This document shows positions 9,250 through 17,459 of a stretch of 64,000 nt of DNA, one piece after another. The notes beneath the pieces are model-generated. The model worked only from the letters and a program-made list of their open reading frames with translations. It made no database searches and was not told the DNA's origin. The DNA is taken from NCBI GenBank assembly GCA_035511075.1, contig DATKFW010000011.1, positions 29,493 through 93,492 of the forward strand. Direction: 5' to 3'. The number at the start of each line of letters is the position of its first letter. Positions within the stretch are counted from its first letter, which is position 1. Position numbers and translations under genes: made by a program. This DNA comes from DATAUD01 sp035511075 (GTDB lineage Bacteria; Verrucomicrobiota; Verrucomicrobiia; Limisphaerales; Palsa-1400).

Positions 9250-9571
9250 ACTTGTCTGTTCTGTTTCTAGTTACATCGCGACGATCATCTATCACGCTTT
9301 GCGTGAGCTTCGTCGTAATCTAAGAGGAGGCGCTTGCGCATTTGTTCCAGGAAATCCTCGACGGGAATTATTGTGACAGATAAACTGGCCGCGTCTCCGC
9401 GAACCAACTCACGGCAAACGATGTCGGCGCCGGAAGAGGCAAGACGGCCATAGTTGAGCTTGCTTGCATCAGAAAACTTGATATGAACGGGGAACCTCGG
9501 AACGGCCGGTTGTGATTCGACGCCGTCCCGGTGTTCTTGAAGTAATCGGTCAAGGTGAATTTTGTTTAGCC
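9250..9571. other. intergenic, nothing recognised
   Basis: About 320 bp between divergent genes. It must contain the promoters for the ferritin-like gene and the aldo/keto reductase gene. A short open frame on the minus strand at 9368-9553 has no protein-like character. AAGGTG at 9552-9557 could help translation of the reductase. Confidence 0.5.
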
Positions 9572-10555
9572 ATGAATTATCGCAATTTTGGACGCATGGG
9601 ATGGAAGGTCTCGGAAATCAGTTTCGGCGCGTGGGCCATCGGCGGGGCGTGGGGAGAGCAGAACGATGCCGTTTCGCTCGCCAGCCTGCACCGCGCGCTG
9701 GACCTTGGCGTTAATTTCATCGACACCGCCGATGTCTACGGCGATGGCCGCAGCGAACAGCTTATCGCGCGACTTCGCCGCGAACGCTCCGAGCCTTTTC
9801 ACGTCGCCACCAAGGCCGGCCGGCGTCTCGCGACCCAAACCGCCGACGGTTACAACGAGAAAAACCTGACCGCATTCATCGAGCGGAGTCTTAAGTATCT
9901 GGAGACCGATTGCCTGGAACTGGTGCAACTGCATTGTCCGCCGCCGGAAGTGTATTACCGGCCGGAGGTCTTCGACATCATGGACCGCCTCACCGCCGCC
10001 GGTAAGATCCAGAATTACGGCGTGAGCGTCGAGAAGGTCGAGGAAGCCCTGATGGCCATCGAGTATCCAAATGTCAAAACGATTCAGATTATCTTCAATA
10101 TGTTCCGCCATCGGCCGGCCGAACTGTTTTTTGGGGAGGCGCGCCGCAGGCAGGTGGGGGTCATCGCCAGGGTCCCTCTGGCCAGCGGGATGTTGAGCGG
10201 CAAACTCACCGCCCAAACGAAATTCGCGGCCGATGATCATCGCAACTTCAATCGCCAGGGCGAGGCGTTTGACCGGGGCGAAACATTTTCCGGCGTCGAT
10301 TATGCAACCGGGCTGCGGGCCGTGGAGAAACTACGCCCGCTCGTGCCGGCCGGCGCGACCCTTCCGCAATTGGCCCTGCGCTGGATTCTTATGTTTGACG
10401 CGGTCTCGTGTGTGATTCCGGGCGTTCGCCGTCCCGACCAGATCGACGACAACGCGCACGCCGCCACCCTGCCCCCTCTCTCGCCCGCGCAAATGGACGC
10501 AGTCCGGCAGATTTACGACACCGACATCCGGCCCCTGGTGCATCACCGGTGGTAA
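9572..10555 (+). CDS. aldo/keto reductase
   Basis: 327 residues from the ATG at 9572 (MNYRNFGRMG), preferred because it gives the standard AKR N terminus; the longer frame adds 20 unlikely residues. The fold begins GWKVSEISFGAWAIGG. The catalytic tetrad can be placed in DTADVYGDG (Asp, Tyr), VATKAGRR (Lys) and VQLHCPP (His). NAD(P)-binding loop residues near VIARVPLASGML and VIPGVRRPDQ are also typical. The protein reduces aldehydes or ketones or acts on sugars; the substrate cannot be read from sequence. Confidence 0.9.
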   Translation: MNYRNFGRMGWKVSEISFGAWAIGGAWGEQNDAVSLASLHRALDLGVNFIDTADVYGDGRSEQLIARLRRERSEPFHVATKAGRRLATQTADGYNEKNLTAFIERSLKYLETDCLELVQLHCPPPEVYYRPEVFDIMDRLTAAGKIQNYGVSVEKVEEALMAIEYPNVKTIQIIFNMFRHRPAELFFGEARRRQVGVIARVPLASGMLSGKLTAQTKFAADDHRNFNRQGEAFDRGETFSGVDYATGLRAVEKLRPLVPAGATLPQLALRWILMFDAVSCVIPGVRRPDQIDDNAHAATLPPLSPAQMDAVRQIYDTDIRPLVHHRW

Positions 10556-10690
10556 ACGTCGCGAGTTTCAACGCGGTTTGCCGCCGCTCTCATCATCAAT
10601 CCGTGTGGCGAGTTTTGAGAGGAATATTACGATCCTGTCGCAACACTCCATTCTGAATCTGGGTTTGACTTTCTCGTCGTTAACGGATGT

Positions 10691-11803
10691 ATGTCATCAC
10701 CACTCATGCGCGTTCTCATTGTCCCGGACAAATTCAAAGGGAGTTTGACGGCCCATCAGGCCGCCCGCGCCATTGCCCGCGGCTGGCGCTCGGCGCGGGC
10801 CGGGGATTCGCTTGATTTGCTGCCAATGAGCGACGGTGGCGACGGGTTCGGCGAGGTTCTCTCCGGCCTGCTGGGCGCGCAACGCCGAAGTGTTCACACG
10901 GTGGATCCGGCGCGACGGCCGCGACGCGCTATTTGGTGGTGGCACTCTGCGGCCAAGATGGCGATCGTTGAATCGGCAAACGTCGTCGGACTGGCCCTGA
11001 TGCCTCCGAAGAAATTTCATCCCTTCAACCTGGACACCTGGGGTCTGGGAAAAATTCTCAAAGCCGCCGCGCGCGCTGCGCCGCGCCAATGTCTCGTGGG
11101 AATCGGCGGGAGCGCCACCAATGACGGGGGTTTCGGCCTGGGCCGCGCGCTCGGATGGCAATTTTTTGACCCGGCTGGCAATGAATTGGATCAATGGCCG
11201 CGGTTGCGCAACCTGGCCCAAATCCGGCCTCCTTTGACGCCGCTCAAATTGCGCGTGACCGTCGCAGTGGACGTCCGAAATCCTCTGCTTGGCCCCCGGG
11301 GCTGCTCGCGCGTTTATGGACCGCAAAAGGGACTGCATGAATTTGAGCTGGCGGAAAAATGCCTCGAGCGCATGGCGTCGCTGCTCAAGCGGCAACACGG
11401 CATCGATTGCGGCGACGTCCCCGGCGCGGGGGCGGCGGGCGGCCTTGGTTTTGGCATGATGGCGTTTGCCGACGCGAAGATCGAGTCGGGCTTCGACCTT
11501 TTCGCGCGGTATGCGCAATTGGAAAAGCGCATCCGCGACGCCGACGTCGTTGTCACAGGCGAGGGCGCGATGGATTTGCAGACGCGCATGGGCAAGGGCG
11601 TCGGTCAAATCGCCGCGATGTGCGCAAAGCGCCGTGTTCCGTGCATTGGCTTAGCGGGCATGATCGACACAACTGTCAAACTCAGCGGCATTTTTGCCCA
11701 AGCGCGGGCGTTGACGGAAATCACCACGGCCAGCCGCGCCCGGGCTGAGGCGGCGGATTTTCTGGAAAGACTGGCCGCCGAGACCGCAAGGAGAGTTTGC
11801 TAA
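10691..11803 (+). CDS. glycerate kinase (GlxK/GarK family)
   Basis: 370 residues. It starts MRVLIVPDKFKGSLTA, the signature N terminus of this family (a second ATG at 10706 would give exactly that start). Further motifs are PMSDGGDGF, GIGGSATNDGG, GAGAAGGLGFG and VVTGEGAMDLQT. The enzyme phosphorylates D-glycerate with ATP, usually to 2-phosphoglycerate, in the cytoplasm. The next gene starts 28 bp downstream on the same strand, so they may be co-transcribed, though no pathway link is evident. Confidence 0.92.
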   Translation: MSSPLMRVLIVPDKFKGSLTAHQAARAIARGWRSARAGDSLDLLPMSDGGDGFGEVLSGLLGAQRRSVHTVDPARRPRRAIWWWHSAAKMAIVESANVVGLALMPPKKFHPFNLDTWGLGKILKAAARAAPRQCLVGIGGSATNDGGFGLGRALGWQFFDPAGNELDQWPRLRNLAQIRPPLTPLKLRVTVAVDVRNPLLGPRGCSRVYGPQKGLHEFELAEKCLERMASLLKRQHGIDCGDVPGAGAAGGLGFGMMAFADAKIESGFDLFARYAQLEKRIRDADVVVTGEGAMDLQTRMGKGVGQIAAMCAKRRVPCIGLAGMIDTTVKLSGIFAQARALTEITTASRARAEAADFLERLAAETARRVC

Positions 11804-11831
11804 TGGGGCTATTTCGGTGTTCAGTTTCAGG

Positions 11832-12653
11832 ATGAGTTTGGAAGATCATTTGGGCGACATCATTGCCAAGGGACGCGGCGCAAGCGGCGTGTCCGCCCAG
11901 GTTGCGGCGCAGGCCGCCGGATTGAATCCGGCCGAATTCACCGCCCTGGAAGAAACTGGCAATAGCCCGCGCCCCGTCAATTTTCAGGCCCTGGCCGGTT
12001 CTCTCGGCCTTAATGCTGCCAAACTCGAAGGCATTGCGAAAGGCTGGCTGCCGGCAACGCCGGACCTTGGATTGTGGCGCGAGTTGCGGCAGATCACCAC
12101 CGCGGCTGACGGGATCATTGTCCATTGTTATCTCATTTGGGACGAAGGTTCGCACGAGGCGGCGTTGTTCGATACGGGCTTTGACGCCGCGCCCATTTTC
12201 CAGTTGATCGAGGAAAATGACCTGACGCCGCGGCACCTTTTTCTCACACACCTGCATCAGGACCACGTCGCGGCCATGGGCGCCATTCGCGAAAAATTTC
12301 CGAAGGTTCATCTTCATACCAATTCCAAGACCGCCCCGCCGCAAAATCGCAATCGCTCCAATGATTTCACGCATCTGGGCAGCCTGCGAATCACCAATCG
12401 CGACACGCCCGGACACGCCGAGGAAGGTGTCACGTATATTGTCGGCGGGTGGCCGGAGGACGCGGCGCACGTCGCGGTAGTGGGCGACGCGATTTTTGCC
12501 GGCTCCATGGGCCGTGGAAAACAATCCTGGGAACTGGCGCGGCAAAAAGTCCGCGAGCAGATTTTCTCACTGCCACCGGAGACCTTGATTTGTCCGGGGC
12601 ACGGCCCGCTCACGACGGTGGGCGAGGAAAAGGCGAACAACCCGTTTTTTTGA
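11832..12653 (+). CDS. metallo-beta-lactamase fold protein with N-terminal HTH-like domain
   Basis: 273 residues from the ATG at 11832; an in-frame GTG at 11817 is also possible. Residues about 15-70 (VSAQVAAQAAGLNPAEFTALE, split as VSAQVAAQAAG and LNPAEFTALE) look like an XRE-type helix-turn-helix with a second helical pair LAGSLGLNAAKLEGIA. The rest is a metallo-beta-lactamase fold: DTGFDAAP, the metal-binding THLHQDHVAAMG, TPGHAEEG, VVGDAIFAG and a final CPGHGP. It is presumably a hydrolase of the glyoxalase II/MBL group whose N-terminal domain could bind DNA or another ligand. The combination in one short protein is unusual. Confidence 0.75.
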   Translation: MSLEDHLGDIIAKGRGASGVSAQVAAQAAGLNPAEFTALEETGNSPRPVNFQALAGSLGLNAAKLEGIAKGWLPATPDLGLWRELRQITTAADGIIVHCYLIWDEGSHEAALFDTGFDAAPIFQLIEENDLTPRHLFLTHLHQDHVAAMGAIREKFPKVHLHTNSKTAPPQNRNRSNDFTHLGSLRITNRDTPGHAEEGVTYIVGGWPEDAAHVAVVGDAIFAGSMGRGKQSWELARQKVREQIFSLPPETLICPGHGPLTTVGEEKANNPFF

Positions 12654-12680
12654 CCGGGCGAAAAATGATGAAAATGGGGG

Positions 12681-12709
12681 TTGACCGGCGTGGGTGGTCG
12701 TTGTTAGTT
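12681..12709 (+). promoter_or_regulatory. putative promoter for the ilv leader
   Basis: TTGACC at 12681-12686, a 17-base spacer and TTAGTT at 12704-12709. The spacing is standard but the -10 box is poor. Transcription would begin only a few bases before the leader peptide ATG at 12718, giving a nearly leaderless message. Confidence 0.35.
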
Positions 12710-12717
12710 TTCGCCAG

Positions 12718-12771
12718 ATGAAATTTTTGGCCAGTTTGCTGCAAGGCGTTCGCGTCGTCGTTATTGACTGA
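12718..12771 (+). CDS. leader peptide of the ilvNC attenuator (proposed)
   Basis: A 17-codon frame reading MKFLASLLQGVRVVVID and then TGA. Four of the last seven codons are Val and one is Ile, with three Leu codons earlier. Enrichment for the end products of the pathway directly upstream of an intrinsic terminator and ilvN is the standard arrangement of ribosome-mediated attenuation. An 8-bp stem (12773-12780 with 12798-12805, one G-U pair) begins just after its stop codon and touches the left arm of the terminator, so ribosome position could influence folding. No Shine-Dalgarno sequence is visible. Translation itself is inferred. Confidence 0.6.
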   Translation: MKFLASLLQGVRVVVID

Positions 12772-12804
12772 CGCGGCCTGCGGCATTTGCTGGATTACAG
12801 GTCG

Positions 12805-12833
12805 CCCGCCGTCCCTTGGGACGCGGGTTTTTT
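12805..12833 (+). terminator. intrinsic terminator/attenuator before ilvN
   Basis: The left arm 12805-12814 and right arm 12819-12827 pair over nine base pairs with one bulged C (CCCGCCGTCC against GGACGCGGG), with a four-base CTTG loop. Six T residues follow at 12828-12833. The ilvN ATG is only five bases further on, so termination here would silence ilvN and ilvC, and the stem would also cover the only GGGA stretch near the ATG. Confidence 0.75.
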
Positions 12834-12838
12834 AATTT

Positions 12839-13312
12839 ATGCGACATACCATATCTGTGCTCGTGGAAAACAAATTCGGCGTCCTGACGCGCGTGGCCGG
12901 ACTTTTTAGCGGCCGCGGCTACAATATCGACTCGCTCAACGTCGCCCCCACCCACCATGCCAACACCTCGCGCATGACGATCGTCACCCGTGGCGACGAC
13001 GCCACCCTGGACCAGATCGTCAAGCAGCTCAACAAACTGGTCAACGTCATCGAGGTCCACGACTTCCGGCAGGCCGAATTCATCGACCGCGAGCTGGTCC
13101 TGGTGCGGGTGGCCGTCAACGCCAAGACCCGGGCCGAAATCATGCAGATGACCGACATTTTTCGCGCCAAGATTGTCGATGTGCAGGCCAAAAGCCTGAC
13201 CATTGAGATCACGGGCGACGACAGCAAAATCGAGAAATTCCTCGGTTTAATGAAGCTCTTCGGCGTGCTCGAGCTTACCCGCACGGGAAAAATCGCCCTG
13301 GCGCGCAAATGA
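12839..13312 (+). CDS. ilvN: acetolactate synthase regulatory subunit
   Basis: 157 residues, normal for IlvN/IlvH. The N-terminal ACT domain reads HTISVLVENKFGVLTRVAGLFSGRGYNIDSL (seen as ISVLVENKFGVL and FSGRGYNIDSLNV), the Val-binding fold that mediates feedback inhibition. The C-terminal half (ELVLVRV, ITGDDSKIEKF) is the usual second domain. It stimulates and regulates the catalytic subunit IlvB, which is not in the window. It lies 35 bp before ilvC and both follow the leader and terminator at 12718-12833. Confidence 0.95.
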   Translation: MRHTISVLVENKFGVLTRVAGLFSGRGYNIDSLNVAPTHHANTSRMTIVTRGDDATLDQIVKQLNKLVNVIEVHDFRQAEFIDRELVLVRVAVNAKTRAEIMQMTDIFRAKIVDVQAKSLTIEITGDDSKIEKFLGLMKLFGVLELTRTGKIALARK

Positions 13313-13347
13313 AACCCATCAGTCAAACCTAAATACACTCCCATCCT

Positions 13348-14373
13348 ATGCCAGCAAAAGTTTATTCCGACAACGACGCCGACCTGAAAAATCTCCAGGG
13401 CAAGACCCTGGCCGTGCTGGGCTTCGGCTCCCAGGGCCACGCCCATGCGCTGAATTTGAAGGACAGCGGCTGCAAGGTCATCATCGGCCTTTACGAAGGC
13501 AGCAAGTCCGCCCCCGTCGCCGAGTCCCACGGCTTTGAAGTCGTCAGTTCCGCGGAGGCCGTGCGGCGGGCGGATGTCATTTTTGTGGCGATACCGGACA
13601 CCAAGCAGCCAAGGGCTTATGAGCGGGACATCGCGCCGAACCTGTCCGCCGGCAAGACGCTGTTGTTTTCGCACGGTTTTTCGATTCATTTCAAAACCAT
13701 CGTTCCGCCCAAGAACGTCAATGTGATATTGGTGGCGCCCAAGGGGCCGGGGCACATCGTGCGCCGGCAATTCACCGAAGGCAAAGGGGTGCCCGCGCTC
13801 ATCGCCATTTATCAGGACCCGGGCAAGAATTCCAAAAAGATCGCGCTGGCCTGGGCCAAAGGCATCGGCGCCACGCGGGCCGGCGTCATCCAAACCAGTT
13901 TCAAAGAGGAGACCGAAACGGATCTCTTCGGCGAACAAACCGTCCTGTGTGGCGGCGCTTCCGCCCTGGTCATAGCCGGCTACGAAACGCTCGTCGAAGC
14001 CGGCTACCAGCCGGAAATGGCGTATTTTGAGTGCCTGCACGAGCTTAAGTTGATCGTCGATCTGATGAACGAAGCCGGGATCAGCGGCATGCGCTTCTCC
14101 ATTTCTGAAACCGCAAAGTGGGGCGATGTGAGCGTCGGCCCGAAAATCATCGATGCCAGTGTCAAGAAGCGGATGAAGGCCGCGTTGAAGGACATTCAAT
14201 CGGGCAAATTCGCCAAAGGCTGGGTCAACGAATACAACGGGGGCTACAAAAAGTACAATGCACTTCTCAAAGCCGGTGAAAAGCATGACATCGAGCGCGT
14301 CGGTCAGCGCCTGCGTTCCCTGATGCCGTGGATGAAGAAGCGTTCGGTCAAAGGCGTCCAGGCGGCGTATTAG
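13348..14373 (+). CDS. ilvC: ketol-acid reductoisomerase (class I)
   Basis: 341 residues, the short class I length. The Rossmann motif GFGSQGHAHALNLKDSG is at about residues 27-43. Metal and substrate residues are seen in ETETDLFGEQ, CLHELKLIVDLM and FSISETAKWGD. The enzyme converts acetolactate or acetohydroxybutyrate to the dihydroxy acid in isoleucine and valine synthesis, using NAD(P)H and Mg2+. It is co-transcribed with ilvN and probably shares its attenuation control. It ends 18 bp from the convergent TOPRIM gene. Confidence 0.97.
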   Translation: MPAKVYSDNDADLKNLQGKTLAVLGFGSQGHAHALNLKDSGCKVIIGLYEGSKSAPVAESHGFEVVSSAEAVRRADVIFVAIPDTKQPRAYERDIAPNLSAGKTLLFSHGFSIHFKTIVPPKNVNVILVAPKGPGHIVRRQFTEGKGVPALIAIYQDPGKNSKKIALAWAKGIGATRAGVIQTSFKEETETDLFGEQTVLCGGASALVIAGYETLVEAGYQPEMAYFECLHELKLIVDLMNEAGISGMRFSISETAKWGDVSVGPKIIDASVKKRMKAALKDIQSGKFAKGWVNEYNGGYKKYNALLKAGEKHDIERVGQRLRSLMPWMKKRSVKGVQAAY

Positions 14374-14391
14374 AAACGCGCGATTGCGGGA

Positions 14392-14985
14392 TTACAGGCT
14401 GCGGAGAAAAGTCTTGACACCCTCGAAGGCCGCGGTGTCCCACGGCCAGTACCCCTTCTCCGCGGCTTTGCCGACATACAGGTCGTAGTCTGGGTGCGAG
14501 GACATCCACACACGCACCTTCGCCTTCGACGAAAAGACTTTGCGTTCGGACTTTTCCGCAACGCATCGAAAATATTCGTCAACACAGGCAAATTCCGGAC
14601 GGTCGCTCACGCTCTTTAGGCATAGGTCTTCCAACATGCCGCGCCTATCGTTCGGGGCAATGATGAGGACGCCAACTTTGATCGGTTCTCCTGTGACTGC
14701 GGCGTTGGCCTGCGGCGCGGCATATCCGTTAGAAATCAGAGCGTCGCGGACACTTTGGAATGCGGCGGCTGCATCGTCATCGGCATCCCGAATGATGCCA
14801 ATGGAGGCGACTTTGTTTTGCGCAAATTCCGGCCGCTGCTGAATCTCCCTCAAGAAACTCCGGAGCTTATCCTTGCCCTGAAACGGTTCGACTACGACGT
14901 CGGATATCCGGCTTGCATGCACTATCCCCGTTATGACAGCCACGTCGTCGGGCCCTTCACAAAACACGAACTTCCGACCGTTCAT
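14392..14985 (-). CDS. DUF3226-like TOPRIM protein, partner of AAA ATPase
   Basis: 197 residues. The N terminus FVFCEGPDDVAVI gives the TOPRIM glutamate (Glu10), and GIIRDADDD (Asp67, Asp69) gives the paired acidic motif, so the metal-binding residues of a TOPRIM nuclease or primase fold are kept. The arrangement matches DUF3226 proteins as I remember them. Its ATG overlaps the stop of the ATPase gene (ATGA), so the two are translationally coupled and probably form a complex. By analogy with OLD nucleases and PARIS (an AAA ATPase plus a TOPRIM effector), a role in anti-phage defence is proposed; that is inference. Confidence 0.75.
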   Translation of the reverse strand: MNGRKFVFCEGPDDVAVITGIVHASRISDVVVEPFQGKDKLRSFLREIQQRPEFAQNKVASIGIIRDADDDAAAAFQSVRDALISNGYAAPQANAAVTGEPIKVGVLIIAPNDRRGMLEDLCLKSVSDRPEFACVDEYFRCVAEKSERKVFSSKAKVRVWMSSHPDYDLYVGKAAEKGYWPWDTAAFEGVKTFLRSL

Positions 14986-15938
14986 CGCATTTCCCAGTGC
15001 AATTCCTTGGCCGTACCAAGCCCATCCTGGTCGATGATGGTAGCCTTGATGTTGTCATCCACGCGATCAAGTCGGATCAGGTTGAGCGCGTATGGCTCCT
15101 GCTCACGGGCCGCTTGATCGGCGGCAAGCACACATTCCCAACTATGGGTTGTGGCGAAAATTTGAATGCCGACTTCCTGTGCGGCATTAAACAAACCGGC
15201 CCAAATAGTTGGCATTACGCTGTGGTGAATTCCATTCTCGATTTCATCTATAAGCAGGACATTGGCCTCGGCGGCCACAATCTCGGAATAAATGTCAAGA
15301 AGTCGATTAAAACCCTGGCCCATTTGGGTCACGGGAATCATTTCGCTGAGGCCGACGTCGGCATAGAGCAAAGGCTCTTTCCCAGTTTGCAGTGTCTCAA
15401 TTGTCTCGAGCCTGGGCTCAACCGTTCGCAACATCGCCTCGACCTGCCTTTTCCCCCGCTTTAATACGACCCGGTTGTAGTCTATCGCATCTTGCGTGGG
15501 ATCTGCTGGACGGGTGGAAAATGAGACCGCTTTTAGTTCGACGCTCATTTTGTCGTCTGTGGCCCACAGGAACAGCGTTCCAAGCTTGGTTGCCAGTTGT
15601 TGCTCCAAAAAACCGGCAGGTGGCGAATCTCCAGTCAACGTCACCCCGCATTCCTGTCCATCCTCTAATTTGCCGCGTATGAATGCAAAACGCTTTGCGT
15701 CCTTGTTGTAGATAATCCATTTCCAAAAATTCTCAATTTGGTCGCCGCCGGTAACGCGGAATAACTGCGGAAGGTTTCCCGCGGCCTGGAGTGGTTGGGC
15801 AAGCAGCAGAGCCAGCGCTTCCAGAACTCCCGTTTTTCCGTTGTTGTTTTGGCCTATGATCAGATTGACGCGCTTCAAGGGACCAATGGTCAAGTCTTTG
15901 AATCCACGAAAATTTTGAATTTTGATCTCAGTGAGCAC
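14982..15938 (-). CDS. OLD/AAA15-AAA21-type ATPase
   Basis: 318 residues with an SMC-like N terminus (IKIQNFRGFKDL). Walker A is GQNNNGKT (29-36), the signature-like segment MGQGFNRLL lies at 206-214, Walker B is LLIDE (228-232), and the switch His is in FATTHSW (His265). No C-terminal TOPRIM domain is fused, in contrast to one-piece OLD proteins. The TOPRIM part is the separate overlapping downstream gene. The family includes phage-sensing ATPases such as Old, GajA and AriA. The pair sits between ilvC and a sugar isomerase gene, without mobility genes. Confidence 0.85.
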   Translation of the reverse strand: MLTEIKIQNFRGFKDLTIGPLKRVNLIIGQNNNGKTGVLEALALLLAQPLQAAGNLPQLFRVTGGDQIENFWKWIIYNKDAKRFAFIRGKLEDGQECGVTLTGDSPPAGFLEQQLATKLGTLFLWATDDKMSVELKAVSFSTRPADPTQDAIDYNRVVLKRGKRQVEAMLRTVEPRLETIETLQTGKEPLLYADVGLSEMIPVTQMGQGFNRLLDIYSEIVAAEANVLLIDEIENGIHHSVMPTIWAGLFNAAQEVGIQIFATTHSWECVLAADQAAREQEPYALNLIRLDRVDDNIKATIIDQDGLGTAKELHWEMR

Positions 15939-16034
15939 GGCGGAATCTTAATCCTCCAACCGCTCCGCGATGTCAATCTTCAAATGCCCTCTTTTGCCTT
16001 GGGCGCGGGTCGATTTCTCGTTTAAGATCCGGGC

Positions 16035-16925
16035 ATGCGATCTTCGTTGAGCCGCCGACGATTCCTGGCCGGAGCCTCTGCCGGGCTGCTCTGCGCCGCG
16101 GCGGAATTGCGCGCCGCGCCGCCATCCGGCCGCCGCATTTGCGCCTTCGAAAAGCCGCTCCAGTTTCTTGATGACACAGATTTGGCCACGACGATGGCGA
16201 TGCTCGGTTTTAACGGCATAGAGGCCACCGTCCGGGAGGGCGGACGGGTTCTGCCCAGGAAAGTCGAGGAGGATCTGCCGCGCTTGTGCGATGCCATGGC
16301 CAAACGCGGTCTGGAAATCACCATCATCGCCACCGACATCAACGACGCGACCCAGCCGCGCGCGGAGCTTGTCCTGCGCACGGCAGCCAAGCTGGGAATT
16401 CGCCGATACCGGATGGCGTGGTATCGATATGAGCCGGCCAGGCCAATCCCGGCCCAACTGGAGATCATCGCCACCCGGCTTCCGGCTCTGGTGGATTTGA
16501 CGCGCGAATTGGGGATGACCGCCATTTACCAGAACCACTCGGGCGCAGACATCGTGGGAGCGCCGGTGTGGGACATTTACGGGTTGCTCAAGGATTTCGA
16601 TCCCCGCGTCATCGGCATTGGTTTTGACGTTCATCACGCGATGGTCGAGGGGGGCTTGTCGTGGCCCATTCAATTCAAACTCATTCAATCGCACCTGGCT
16701 GCCGTTTATGTGAAGGACTTTGTGTGGGACAAAGGCAAGGTCAAAGACGTGCCGCTGGGCGACGGCCAGGTGGACCGCAAGTTCTTCCCGATGCTGCGCC
16801 AAACGCCATTCACCGGTCCGATTTGCCTTCACGTCGAGTATTTGGAAGGCAAGAAAAACGAGGACGCGCTGGAAAACGCCTTCGGCACGGACCTGGCGAC
16901 TCTGCGGTCATGGCTCGCTGGCTGA
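16035..16925 (+). CDS. Tat-exported sugar phosphate isomerase/epimerase-like TIM barrel protein
   Basis: 296 residues. The N terminus has a twin-arginine signal (SRRRFLAGASAGLLCAAAEL). The body is an AP-endonuclease-2-like TIM barrel: GFNGIEATVREGGRV, ITIIATDIND, TAIYQNHSGAD, GIGFDVHHAMVEGG, VYVKDFVWDKGK and LHVEYLEGK, with the Glu, His and Asp residues used for metal binding in xylose isomerase-like proteins. The substrate is unknown. Many Verrucomicrobia and Planctomycetes encode large sets of these exported proteins. Confidence 0.85.
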   Translation: MRSSLSRRRFLAGASAGLLCAAAELRAAPPSGRRICAFEKPLQFLDDTDLATTMAMLGFNGIEATVREGGRVLPRKVEEDLPRLCDAMAKRGLEITIIATDINDATQPRAELVLRTAAKLGIRRYRMAWYRYEPARPIPAQLEIIATRLPALVDLTRELGMTAIYQNHSGADIVGAPVWDIYGLLKDFDPRVIGIGFDVHHAMVEGGLSWPIQFKLIQSHLAAVYVKDFVWDKGKVKDVPLGDGQVDRKFFPMLRQTPFTGPICLHVEYLEGKKNEDALENAFGTDLATLRSWLAG

Positions 16926-17055
16926 AGGCGTGGTTGCAGGGCGTCGCGGCGCTCCGCCCTCCCGAAAATCGTCATACGCCCCTCGCGGGTTCTAAGTGAA
17001 ACCGGGGATGGACATAGGCCCGTCGGCACGGTACAATCTCGAGCAATAGATTCTG

Positions 17056-17451
17056 ATGAGCCCCTCCATCACTCAACCAAAGATTCTCCTGGTCGAAGAT
17101 TCCGAGGATGACGTTTTCTTTTTCCAACGCTCCCTGAAGAAGACCGGCATCCCGTGCGACTGTGTTCATGTATGGAATGGAGGCGCCGCGACATCCTATC
17201 TCAAGGAAAACCAGGACCTACCCCACCTGGTTTTTCTGGACTTGAAAATTCCCGTGCTCACCGGGTTTGAAGTCCTGAAGTGGATTCAAGCCCAACCTTT
17301 CAAGGACCGGCTGGACGTCATCGTTCTGAGCGGTTCGGACGATCCGCGCGACATCTCGTCGGCTCGCGAATTTGGGGTCAACGACTATCTGGTCAAACCG
17401 GTGTCCGTGGAAATTCTCACGCGAAAGCTTCAGGCCTGGTGCGTCAAATAG
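17056..17451 (+). CDS. stand-alone response regulator receiver
   Basis: 131 residues comprising only a receiver domain. Acidic pair VEDSEDD (about residues 13-19), phospho-acceptor Asp in VFLDLKIPV (about 63), Ser in VLSGSDD and Lys in YLVKPVS. Such Rcp1-like single-domain regulators work by protein interaction with kinases or motors rather than by DNA binding. It ends 8 bp from the stop of the convergent NtrC-type gene. Confidence 0.92.
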   Translation: MSPSITQPKILLVEDSEDDVFFFQRSLKKTGIPCDCVHVWNGGAATSYLKENQDLPHLVFLDLKIPVLTGFEVLKWIQAQPFKDRLDVIVLSGSDDPRDISSAREFGVNDYLVKPVSVEILTRKLQAWCVK

Positions 17452-17459
17452 CGGCTGGG

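Noticed and set aside
12919..14286. 455-codon minus-strand open frame opposite ilvN and ilvC
   Set aside because: Antisense shadow of two strongly recognised genes.
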